From: Microtetraspora sp. NBRC 13810
GTDB lineage: Bacteria; Actinomycetota; Actinomycetes; Streptosporangiales; Streptosporangiaceae
Assembly: GCF_030268685.1 (NCBI RefSeq)
Contig: NZ_BSRQ01000002.1
Coordinates: 124,001-188,000, forward strand
DNA length: 64,000 bases
Direction: 5' to 3'
Below the pieces are notes generated by a model. That model saw nothing but the letters and a program-made list of their open reading frames with translations. It searched no databases and had not been told where the DNA came from. The stretch's first letter is position 1; each line of letters opens with the position of its first letter. Positions 25,305 to 32,977 of the stretch are shown piece by piece. The position numbers and the translations under genes were made by a program.

Positions 25305-26963
25305 TCACAACGGGACGTTGCCGTGCTTGCGCTGCGGCGGCGACGTGCGCTTCTGGCGCAGCATCGCCAGCCCGCGCGCGACCGCGGACCGGGTCTGCGC
25401 CGGATCGATGACGTCGTCCACGAGTCCCCGCTCGGCCGCGTAGTAGGGGTGCATGAGCTGCCCGGCGTACTCGGCGGTCAGCTCGGCCCGCAGTTCCCCG
25501 GGGTCCGCGGCGACGGCCAGTTCCCTGCGGAACAGCACGTTCACCGCGCCCTCCGCGCCCATCACCGCGATCTCGTTCGTCGGCCACGCCAACGACAGGT
25601 CACAGCCGATGGAGCGGGAGTCCATGACGATGTACGCCCCGCCGTACGCCTTCCGGATGATCACCTGCACCCGGGGCACCGTGGCCTCGCAGTACGCGTA
25701 CAGCAGCTTGGCGCCGTGCCGGATGATCCCGGCGTGCTCCTGGTCGGTGCCCGGCAGGAATCCCGGCACGTCGACCAGTGTCACCAGGGGTATCCCGAAC
25801 GCATCGCAGAACCGGACGAACCGGGCGGCCTTCTGTGCCGCGTCCACGTCGAGCACCCCGGCGAGCACCATCGGCTGGTTGCCCACGACGCCCACCACCT
25901 CGCCGTCGATCCGTCCCAGCGCGCAGATCACGTTCCGCGCCCAGTTCTCGTGCGTCTCGATGAACTCCCCGTCGTCCACCAGCTCGCCGACCACCAGGCG
26001 CATGTCGTACGGCTTGTTCGACTCGACGGGCACGATCTCGGCCAGCCGCGGCCGCTCGTCGGTCACCGCGCCGGTCGGCGCCGCGGCCGGGGCCGGTTCC
26101 AGGTTGTTGCCCGGCAGCAGCGAGACGAGGTAGCGGACCTCCTCCAGGCACGTCTCCTCGTCGTCGTACACGAACGTGGCCACCCCCGTACGCCCCCCGT
26201 GCACGTCCGCGCCGCCCAGCTCGGCATGGGTGACCCGGACGCCGCTGACCGCCTCGACCACGTCCGGACCGGTCAGGTACATCTGCGCGGTGTCGCGCAC
26301 CATGAACGTGAAGTCGGTCAGCGCCGGAGAGTACGCCGCCCCTCCGGCGCAGGGTCCCAGCACCACGCTGATCTGCGGGATCACCCCGGATGCCCGGACG
26401 TTGCGGTGGAAGATCCCGCCGTAGCCGTTGAGGGCCATCACGCCTTCCTGGATCCGCGCGCCCCCGCTGTCGTTCAGGCCGATGAGGGGGGCTCCGTTCT
26501 CCAGCGCCAGGTCCATCACTTTGTGGATCTTCGCGGCGTGCGCCTGGCCGAGCGACCCTCCGAAGACCGTGAAGTCCTGGGCGTACACGAACACGCGGCG
26601 GTCGTGGATGGTGCCCGACCCCGCCACCACGCCGTCGGTGTGCGGGCGGTTCTCGCCGATCTTCAGCCCGTGCGCCTGGTGCCGCCGGTGCATCTCGATC
26701 TCGATGAACGACCCCTCGTCCAGGAGCAGTTCGAGCCGTTCCCGCGCGGTCCGCTTGCCCAGCCCGTGCTGCCGCTCGACGGCCTCCTTCCGGCCCGCGA
26801 CCACCTGCGCGCGCAGCCGGTCGTTCTTCTCCCGCAACTGCCGCATCGACGGCACCGGCGCGGCGGGCTGGTCGTGCAGCGGTCTCCGCCCGGTCTCGGC
26901 AGGCCCTCGCCCGTTCGGGCGCGGCACCGGGACCGGCACGAAATCGATCTCCGGAGCACTCAC
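25305..26963 (-). CDS. Acyl-CoA carboxylase beta subunit (carboxyltransferase)
   Basis: A 552-residue carboxyltransferase of the PccB/AccD family. It has the N-terminal helix MRQLREKNDRLRAQVVAGRKEAVERQHGLGKRTARERLELLLD (residues ~39-80), oxyanion-hole regions GGSLGQAHAAKIHK and GPCAGGAAYSPAL, the second crotonase half (DVPGFLPGTDQEHAGIIRHGAKLLYAYCEATVPRV, AYGGAYIVM) and the canonical C-terminus RKHGNVPL. It transfers carboxyl from biotin to acetyl- or propionyl-CoA with a partner alpha subunit not in the window. Its start overlaps the upstream SDR gene by 4 bp. Such subunits often supply malonyl-CoA or methylmalonyl-CoA in polyketide clusters, so it may mark the left edge of the biosynthetic region. 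Confidence 0.93.
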   Translation of the reverse strand: MSAPEIDFVPVPVPRPNGRGPAETGRRPLHDQPAAPVPSMRQLREKNDRLRAQVVAGRKEAVERQHGLGKRTARERLELLLDEGSFIEIEMHRRHQAHGLKIGENRPHTDGVVAGSGTIHDRRVFVYAQDFTVFGGSLGQAHAAKIHKVMDLALENGAPLIGLNDSGGARIQEGVMALNGYGGIFHRNVRASGVIPQISVVLGPCAGGAAYSPALTDFTFMVRDTAQMYLTGPDVVEAVSGVRVTHAELGGADVHGGRTGVATFVYDDEETCLEEVRYLVSLLPGNNLEPAPAAAPTGAVTDERPRLAEIVPVESNKPYDMRLVVGELVDDGEFIETHENWARNVICALGRIDGEVVGVVGNQPMVLAGVLDVDAAQKAARFVRFCDAFGIPLVTLVDVPGFLPGTDQEHAGIIRHGAKLLYAYCEATVPRVQVIIRKAYGGAYIVMDSRSIGCDLSLAWPTNEIAVMGAEGAVNVLFRRELAVAADPGELRAELTAEYAGQLMHPYYAAERGLVDDVIDPAQTRSAVARGLAMLRQKRTSPPQRKHGNVPL

Positions 26964-28012
26964 CGCCTCTCCTTTCGCAGTTCAAGCCGTTCCTCGGGGA
27001 CCGGCGGAGGGTGTCCGGCCAGGCCCGCCTGCCGGGCCGACAGGTGGCCGCTCTCGCGCAACCAGCGCACGGTGTCCCCAAAGGTCTGGGCGATCGGGCG
27101 TGGTCCGGGGGCGGCGGCGACCCGCAGATCGCGGACGCAGGTGTAGACGGCGCCGTACTCGGCCGGGATGTGCCAGGGCCAGGCCCGCTGCACGAGGTCC
27201 GTGAGCAGTCCGACCGGCAGCATGGCGCGGGCGGGGAGGAACACGGCGGGCAGCCGGCGACCGGTGACCTGGCGGAGGGTCGCCACGTACTCCCGGGTGG
27301 ACAGGTACAGCCCGGGGGTGAAGTGCCGCGCCGGCCCGCCTCCCGGGGTGCCGAGCAGCTCCGCGTGCGTCGCCGCCGCGTCCCGCACGTCGCCCACCGG
27401 GAACCCGCCGAGCGGCCACATGGGCATCAGGCCGCGCAGCGCGTTGCGCAGCCGGGTGGTCTGGTCACCGAGCCGCGGATCGTGCGGGCCGAGCAGGGCG
27501 GGCGGGTAGGTGATCACCACGGGCGCCCCCTCCGCCTGGTGTCGGCGCGCGATCCGTTCGGCCGCCGCCTTGGTCGCCATATAGCTCTCGCGCGGCCGGC
27601 CGGCCGGAGACTCCACCCGCACCTCCCGGCCCTCGCCCGGTTCCAGCACGCCGAACGTCGAGACGTGCACGATCGGCCCCGCCCCCTCCCGGCGCGCCGC
27701 GGCGAGCACGACCTCCGTCCCCAGCTCGTTGACCCGCCGCATCTCGGAGCGCCGCCTGCTGTCGAACGAGTACACCGAAGCGGCGTGCAGCACCGCGTCG
27801 GCGCCGCGGATCGCCCGCACGGCGCGCCCCTCGTCCGTGACGTCACCGACGACCACGTCGACGGCGCCGGGATCGACGCCCAGCGCGCCCAGCGCGCGCC
27901 CGGCCCGCTGCTCGTCGCGTGCCAGCAGGCGGACCCGGTGTCCCCGGCGCACCAACGCGGCGACCGAGTGGGCGCCCACGAAGCCGGTGCCACCGGTCAC
28001 GCTCACCAACAT
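26960..28012 (-). CDS. Extended SDR, NAD-dependent epimerase/reductase
   Basis: A 350-residue protein from ATG 28012. Rossmann motif VTGGTGFVGAHSVAALV at residues ~4-20, VVVGDVTDEG, and the active-site triad region VHVSTFGVLEPGEG followed by YMATKAAAE (YxxxK). It resembles dihydroflavonol-4-reductase/3-beta-HSD-like proteins that reduce a ketone or work on sugars or hydrophobic substrates. It is coupled to the acyl-CoA carboxylase gene by an ATGA overlap. Its 5' end shares a 485-bp divergent region with the thiosugar operon, where the cluster's promoter motif is found. Confidence 0.85.
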   Translation of the reverse strand: MLVSVTGGTGFVGAHSVAALVRRGHRVRLLARDEQRAGRALGALGVDPGAVDVVVGDVTDEGRAVRAIRGADAVLHAASVYSFDSRRRSEMRRVNELGTEVVLAAARREGAGPIVHVSTFGVLEPGEGREVRVESPAGRPRESYMATKAAAERIARRHQAEGAPVVITYPPALLGPHDPRLGDQTTRLRNALRGLMPMWPLGGFPVGDVRDAAATHAELLGTPGGGPARHFTPGLYLSTREYVATLRQVTGRRLPAVFLPARAMLPVGLLTDLVQRAWPWHIPAEYGAVYTCVRDLRVAAAPGPRPIAQTFGDTVRWLRESGHLSARQAGLAGHPPPVPEERLELRKERR

Positions 28013-28280
28013 CGAACCATCTCCATTCGGCCATTCGGCGCTCCATTCGGCGCGCCCGCGGGCCCGGAACTCTGAGCACGGTCGGTCTCCGTCACGAGCC
28101 TGCATCACCGGAGATCGCGATGTCTTCTCCGAACGGGCCCTTTTCCACGGATCGGGTTCCACCCGCCGGGAAGCGCAACCGGTTATAGGGCCGCGGCGAT
28201 ATCCGGTGATCCCTTCGAGCCGAAATCACACTGCCCGGGAATCGCGTACGGAAAAGGGTTCGGCCACCCCAACGGACATA

Positions 28281-28298
28281 CCGCAATCTGGAAGATGC
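28281..28298 (+). promoter_or_regulatory. Cluster promoter motif, copy 1 (CCGCAATCTGGAAGATGC)
   Basis: One of seven copies of a shared motif in this half of the window. Eight bases after its GATGC end comes TATATC, a plausible -10 box. It points toward the thiosugar operon, leaving a ~185-base leader. No small gene is seen in 28013-28497; the region 28385-28430 is rich in ACCACCCGCC repeats. Confidence 0.72.
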
Positions 28299-28497
28299 AC
28301 CGACCCTATATCGGCGACAAATATGCACACGCGAGTCAACAATCACGGCACCCGGGAAAGAGTTCCCGTCGAAACGGAGCGGCACCACGCCAACCACCCG
28401 CCAACCACCCGCCCCCATCCCGCCCCCGGTCCCTGCCGGCGCTGACCGCGAACCGCCAAGACCGCCCCGACCGATCCCCAGACAAGGAGCACAGGGC

Positions 28498-29265
28498 ATG
28501 ACCCAGATCGTGGACGTACGGGAGGCCGTGGACGAACCGTGGCTCACCTTGGGTGATCTGCACTTCCGCTCGCGCCTCCTGGTGGGCATCGAGCAGTACG
28601 AGGACCCGACGCTGGTCAGGCAGGTCCTGGAGGCCAGCGGTTCGGATGTGTTCATCACGACGATGGACCCCGACAACAGCCGGTCGAGCCTGCTCCTCAC
28701 CGACTTCGCCGACGAGTTGCCGGAGACCGACTACCGGTGGATCGGCACCACCTCCTTCGCCCGTACGGCGCAGAGCGCGCTGAAGACGGCACGCGCCCTG
28801 CGCGACCTGTACGGCATCAACGTGATGAAGCTCGACGTGCGGTCCGCCGGGAACCGCCCGGACAACGCGGCGACGATCGAGGTCGCCGAGACGCTGCGCG
28901 CCGAGGGGATGGAGATCCTGCCGTTCATCCTGCCCGACGTGGACGACGCCAGGGCGCTGGAGAGCCTGGGCTGCGCGGCCCTGCGGATCATGGCGGCGCC
29001 GGTGGCCTCCGGGCGCGGCATCCCCGAGCCGGACCGGCTGCGGGAGGTGATCGAGCACACCGGTCTCCCGGTCATCGTCGAGGGCGGCCTCGGCACGGCC
29101 GGACACGTCACCCTCGCCATGGAACTGGGCGCGGCGGGCGTCCTGGTCAACACCGCGCTGGTGCGGGCGGACAAGCCGCTGCTGCTGGCCCGCGCCATGA
29201 GGTACGCCGTCCAGGCCGGGCTGCTGGCCTACCGGTCCGGCTTCATGGCCGGGGACCTCTCCTGA
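28498..29265 (+). CDS. ThiG/BexX-like 2-thiosugar synthase
   Basis: A 255-residue TIM-barrel protein of the thiazole-synthase family, ATG 28498 after AAGGAG. The imine-forming lysine of ThiG lies in VMKLDV (K111). The phosphate-binding loops APVASGRGI and VEGGLGTAGH are present. In BE-7585A biosynthesis the ThiG homologue BexX forms a ketose imine with glucose 6-phosphate through this lysine and accepts sulfur from a sulfur-carrier thiocarboxylate, giving 2-thioglucose 6-phosphate. That role fits here because no other thiamine gene is near and a BexG2-like glycosyltransferase and a sulfur carrier follow in the same operon. A thiamine role is much less likely. Confidence 0.85.
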   Translation: MTQIVDVREAVDEPWLTLGDLHFRSRLLVGIEQYEDPTLVRQVLEASGSDVFITTMDPDNSRSSLLLTDFADELPETDYRWIGTTSFARTAQSALKTARALRDLYGINVMKLDVRSAGNRPDNAATIEVAETLRAEGMEILPFILPDVDDARALESLGCAALRIMAAPVASGRGIPEPDRLREVIEHTGLPVIVEGGLGTAGHVTLAMELGAAGVLVNTALVRADKPLLLARAMRYAVQAGLLAYRSGFMAGDLS

Positions 29266-29300
29266 GGGCGGGCCGCGCGAGCGGTACGGCCGCGGGGGCC

Positions 29301-30575
29301 GTGGCCGGCGCGGACCGGCACGGCGACCGGTCCCAGCGCGGCGTCCTGGCGTCGCTGGCCGCGGCGACGGCGATCGGCAGCACCGGTCTCGCCGCCGGGG
29401 GTACCGCCGGGGTCCTGCTCGGCGCCGACCTGGCGGGCACCAGCGCGGCGGCGGGCCTCCCCGTCGCGCTGGCCGTCGCGGGCTCGGCGGGCGGCGCGCT
29501 GCTCATCGCGCGGCACACCGTCCGCGGTCACCGCGGACGCGGCCTGACGCTCGGCTACCTGCTGGGCGCGCTCGGGGCGATCGTGGTCATCGTGGCCGCC
29601 GCCGCGCGGAGCGTGCCGCTGCTGCTGATCGGCAGCACGGTGCTCGGCACGGCCAACGCCTCGGTGTTCATGACCCGCTACGCGGCGCTGGAGGCCGGTG
29701 GCGAGGCGGCCCGCGGCCGGGCGCTGGGGACCGTGTTCGCCGCGACCGCGGTCGGCGCCGTGCTCAGCCCGACGCTGCTCGGCCCGAGCGGCGCCCTGGC
29801 GCAGGCGGCCGGGCTGCCGCGGCTCAGCGGGCTCTACGTGGTCGCCGTGGTCGCGTTCGGCGGCGCGGCGCTGGTGCTCGCCGCCGCGTCGAACCCGCGC
29901 GTCCCGCTGCTCGGCGGCGGCGCGAGCGTGCTCGCCAGGGGCGGCGCCGCCCGTCCGGTGCCGGGCGCGATGGTCCTGGACGCGCTGCGCGGCCTCCGCA
30001 TGCGGGTCGCCGTCCTCGCGCTCGCCCTGACCAACCTCGTCATGGTCGCGACGATGACGGTCGCCCCCGCCCACCTGCACGGACACGGGCAGGGGCTGGA
30101 CGTGATCGGCTGGCTGATCGCCTTCCACGTCGTGGGCATGTTCGGGCCTTCGCCGCTGTCCGGCCTGCTGGCGGACCGGTTCGGCCCGATCCCCGTGGTG
30201 CTGCTCGGCTGCTCGCTGCTGCTGGCGGCCGGTCTCACCGGTTTCCTCGTCCAGGAGTACGGCACCGCGGCGATGGCCGTCCACCTCGGCGTTCTCGGCG
30301 TCGGCTGGAACTGCGGCGTCGTGGGCGGCAGCGCGCTGCTCGCCCAGGCGTCACCGGGCGCGCTGCGACCGCACGCCGAGGGCGTCGGGGAGGTGACGAT
30401 GGGGCTCGCCGCGACCGTGGCCGCCCCGGTCGCCGGCGTCATCGCCGCCACGGGTGACTACGGGGTGTACTCCCTCGCCGGCGTCGCGGTCGCGGCGGGC
30501 GCGCTGCTCCTTCTTTCCTTCCTTGGGCTCAAGTCGACGAATCGAGGTCGGTCGAGTGAAACTCCTCACCTGTAG
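29301..30575 (+). CDS. MFS exporter of the thiosugar operon
   Basis: A ~424-residue, 12-TM protein. The most plausible start is GTG 29301, 36 bp after the ThiG-like stop codon; the ribosome site is weak (GGGGG). The hydrophobic segments begin at GVLASLAAATAIGSTGL. GLLADRFGPIPVVLL near residue 295 is the MFS loop motif repeated between helices 8 and 9. Its 3' end overlaps the glycosyltransferase start by 20 bp. Because it is embedded between two thiosugar enzymes, it is probably the exporter or immunity transporter for the thiosugar-bearing product. Confidence 0.82.
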   Translation: MAGADRHGDRSQRGVLASLAAATAIGSTGLAAGGTAGVLLGADLAGTSAAAGLPVALAVAGSAGGALLIARHTVRGHRGRGLTLGYLLGALGAIVVIVAAAARSVPLLLIGSTVLGTANASVFMTRYAALEAGGEAARGRALGTVFAATAVGAVLSPTLLGPSGALAQAAGLPRLSGLYVVAVVAFGGAALVLAAASNPRVPLLGGGASVLARGGAARPVPGAMVLDALRGLRMRVAVLALALTNLVMVATMTVAPAHLHGHGQGLDVIGWLIAFHVVGMFGPSPLSGLLADRFGPIPVVLLGCSLLLAAGLTGFLVQEYGTAAMAVHLGVLGVGWNCGVVGGSALLAQASPGALRPHAEGVGEVTMGLAATVAAPVAGVIAATGDYGVYSLAGVAVAAGALLLLSFLGLKSTNRGRSSETPHL

Positions 30576-31953
30576 CAACAGCTGTCCCCGATGGGACGGC
30601 GGGGACCTGCGGCCACGCTCACCGGGCGGCCTGGCGCCGATGCTCGTCTCCCTGCTCAAGGAGAACAGCGGGCACTGGATCTTCACCGCGCCGCCGGACG
30701 TCCAGACGTCCGGCCCGGTCCGCCTGGACGGCGACGTCTGGCTGCACCCGGTGGACCTCGCCGAGGACGTCCGCCGCCAGCACTACGACACGGTCTCCAT
30801 CCGGCTGTTCCTCGGCCTGCTGCACTACATGCACGACACCTCGGTGGAACCGGTCTTCGACGACGAGATGCTGGAGGCGTGGGCGGCCTACGAGGCGGTC
30901 AACCAGGCGTACGCCAAGCGGCTGGGCGAGCTGGCCGAGAACTCCGCGGACGAGCTGATCCTGATCAACGACCCCCATCTCATGCTCGTGCCGTCCTTCG
31001 TCGCCGCCGGGATCCGGCCGCGCCGCAGCCGCCTCACGTATTTCCTCGGCACTCCCTGGTGCGAGCCGGACTACTTCTGCGTCCTGCCCGGATGGATGCG
31101 GACCCGGATCCTGGAGAGCCTGCTGGAGTGCGACGTCGTCGGGTTCCACGCGGACCGGTGGGCGGACGCGTTCGTGCGGTGTTGCGAGCGGTTCCTGCCG
31201 GGCGCCCGGGCCGAGGGGCGGACGGTGGTCCACGGCGGGCGGGCGACCAGGGTGGTGGCGTCGCCGTTCCCGGTCGACGTGGACGTGCTGGAGCGGATGC
31301 GCGACGAGCCCGCCACCCGGCGGTGGGAGGCGCGGCTGGCGGAGATGGCCCAGGGCCGCCGGATCATGGTGCGCGCCGACCGGCTCGACCTGTGGAAGAA
31401 CCTGCCCCGCGGGTTCGCCGCCTACGAGGCGCTGCTCCGGCGGCGCCCCGAACTGGCGGAGGAGTGCTGGTTCGCCGCCGTGGTGACGACGCCGAGCCGG
31501 GCGGCGGGCCGGCAGGTGACCTACCAGGAGCTCACCGAGTCCGTGGTGGACCGGATCAACCGGCGGTTCGGCCGGCCGGGCCGGGACGCGGCCACGCTCG
31601 TCTATCCCGGCACCGGCGGCGACTCGCGGAACGCCGTGGTGGCGGCGCTCGGCATGAGCGACGCCGCGCTCGTCAACTCGACCTACGACGGCCTGAACCT
31701 CTTCGCCAAGGAGGCGGCGTTCCTGCTGGGCGATCACGCGTCGCTCCTCGTGTCGGTGAACGCCGGGGTGTACGACCAGCTGAAGCCGTACTCGATCGGC
31801 GTGGAGCCGTTCGAGCTCGGCCAGACCAGCGCGGCGATGGAGTCGGCGCTGAACGGCACGCGCGCCGCGGACGCCGCCGGGGCGGCGGGACGCCGGGCGC
31901 TGCTCCGCGGGGAGAGCCCGGCCCGCTGGCTGTCGGCGGTGTTCCCGGACTGA
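30556..31953 (+). CDS. Trehalose-6-phosphate-synthase-like glycosyltransferase (GT20, BexG2-like)
   Basis: A 465-residue protein from GTG 30556, with GAGG upstream, starting inside the MFS gene. GT20 landmarks: SPGGLAPML near residue 22 (Gly loop of OtsA), NDPHL (His of HDYHL), RADRLDLWKN near 277 (donor-binding Arg and Lys) and STYDGLNLFAKEA near 378 (DGxNLxxKE). The OtsA N-terminal SNR motif reads SNS, so acceptor or donor binding has diverged. In the BE-7585A pathway BexG2, a TPS homologue, joins 2-thioglucose 6-phosphate to UDP-glucose. Here it is in one operon with the BexX-like enzyme, supporting formation of a 2-thiotrehalose-type disaccharide. Ordinary trehalose synthesis is the alternative, but no phosphatase gene is near. 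Confidence 0.85.
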   Translation: MKLLTCSNSCPRWDGGDLRPRSPGGLAPMLVSLLKENSGHWIFTAPPDVQTSGPVRLDGDVWLHPVDLAEDVRRQHYDTVSIRLFLGLLHYMHDTSVEPVFDDEMLEAWAAYEAVNQAYAKRLGELAENSADELILINDPHLMLVPSFVAAGIRPRRSRLTYFLGTPWCEPDYFCVLPGWMRTRILESLLECDVVGFHADRWADAFVRCCERFLPGARAEGRTVVHGGRATRVVASPFPVDVDVLERMRDEPATRRWEARLAEMAQGRRIMVRADRLDLWKNLPRGFAAYEALLRRRPELAEECWFAAVVTTPSRAAGRQVTYQELTESVVDRINRRFGRPGRDAATLVYPGTGGDSRNAVVAALGMSDAALVNSTYDGLNLFAKEAAFLLGDHASLLVSVNAGVYDQLKPYSIGVEPFELGQTSAAMESALNGTRAADAAGAAGRRALLRGESPARWLSAVFPD

Positions 31954-32023
31954 GCCACCGGCCCCGGCCGGATGCCGGGAAACCGGGCGAAAAGCCTTAC
32001 CAGAAGGAGAGGAGACCGTTCCC

Positions 32024-32302
32024 ATGCCCATCCAGGTGGACATCCCGACGCCGCTGCGCGGTTACACCGAGGGACGGCGATCGGTGCAGGCCGACGGCGC
32101 CGACCTGGTGGAACTGCTCGCCGACCTCGATCGCCGGTACCCGGGGTTCCGCGCCCGGCTGGTCACCGACGACGGGAAGCTCCGGCGGTTCGTCAACGTC
32201 TACATCAACGACGACGACGTCCGTGCCGGGCGGCAACTCGACGCCCGGCTCACCGACGGGGACAGGGTGACCTTCCTCGCCGCCATGGCCGGAGGCGCCT
32301 GA
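32024..32302 (+). CDS. Dedicated CysO/ThiS/MoaD-type sulfur carrier ending in GGA
   Basis: A 92-residue beta-grasp protein, ATG 32024 after AGAAGGAGAGG. It resembles mycobacterial CysO along its length (IPTPLRGYTEG, FVNVYINDDDVR, LTDGDRVTFLAAMAGG). Sulfur carriers act as C-terminal Gly-Gly thiocarboxylates made by MoeZ-type adenylyltransferases. Here the frame clearly continues one codon past Gly-Gly to Ala before TGA, so the C-terminus is capped and should need trimming, as for QbsE or a CysO-Cys adduct. BE-7585A has no carrier of its own and borrows those of primary metabolism; this operon encodes one. No JAMM protease or activating enzyme is in the window. Confidence 0.87.
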   Translation: MPIQVDIPTPLRGYTEGRRSVQADGADLVELLADLDRRYPGFRARLVTDDGKLRRFVNVYINDDDVRAGRQLDARLTDGDRVTFLAAMAGGA

Positions 32303-32366
32303 CCGCGCCCGCCCGGCCGCCTGATCCGCGTCCGAGAAACTTCGAGCACCGACAGGGGTACCGACC

Positions 32367-32849
32367 ATGCCCACGACCACCTCGCCCTGGGGGAAGGCAC
32401 CGGACATCCTCGCCGCCGCAGGCATCGACGACGATCCGTCCTTCTACGGCGACTTCACCGGCGAAGCCGAAAGGGCCGCCCTCACCGTTCCGCTGCTGGT
32501 GAAGGCGGCGTGGGCGGCCAACGACGCCGACGCCTTCGCCGAGATCTTCACCGAGAACGGCAGCGAGCTCATCGGCGACGACCAGATCAACGGCCGCGAG
32601 CAGATCCGGTCGTACATGACCGAGGGCTTCGCGGGTGTCTTCAGAGGCTCCCAGGTCATCGGATGGCCGCTGCACGTGGCCTTCCTCGACGACGAGGTGG
32701 CCCTCCTGGTCACCGGGGGCGGGGTCCTGATGGCCGGGGACACCGCCCTCGCCCCGGAACGCGAGCTGCGTTCCACCTGGGTGATCGTCAAGGAGGCCGC
32801 CGGCAGGCTGCGGCTCGTCTCCCACCAGAGCAGCCCGATCAGGGGCTGA
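32367..32849 (+). CDS. SgcJ/SnoaL-like NTF2-fold protein (paralogue A)
   Basis: A 160-residue single-domain NTF2-like protein. Shared paralogue blocks: AAWAANDADAFAEIFTENGSELI, REQIRSYMTEGFAG, DDEVALLVTGGG and WVIVKEAAGRLRLVSHQSSP. It is closest to the copy at 56622-57104 (same 160-residue length, WG-x3-ILxxAG start, C-terminal VSHQSSP-x-x-G). Related proteins in enediyne and anthracycline clusters (SgcJ, SnoaL) act as small cyclases, hydroxylase partners or have unknown roles. It follows the sulfur carrier by 64 bp and probably ends the thiosugar transcript. It links that operon to the oxidative arm, where the other three paralogues sit. Confidence 0.85.
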   Translation: MPTTTSPWGKAPDILAAAGIDDDPSFYGDFTGEAERAALTVPLLVKAAWAANDADAFAEIFTENGSELIGDDQINGREQIRSYMTEGFAGVFRGSQVIGWPLHVAFLDDEVALLVTGGGVLMAGDTALAPERELRSTWVIVKEAAGRLRLVSHQSSPIRG

Positions 32850-32977
32850 CCCAGGCCGGTCGCCCCTGCCGGCCGTACCCGCCGGCGGGGACCCGGAACG
32901 CCGGAGCGCAGGGCGGCGCCCAGCCGCCCCGCGCTCCTCCTCTTCCTCCGGCCGACCGCACAACGGCCACCTGGACC

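Noticed and set aside
28498-29265. Thiamine biosynthesis thiG
   Set aside because: No thiS-thiO-thiE-thiC genes or TPP riboswitch nearby; operon partners are a GT20 glycosyltransferase and a CysO-like carrier, which fit the BexX role.
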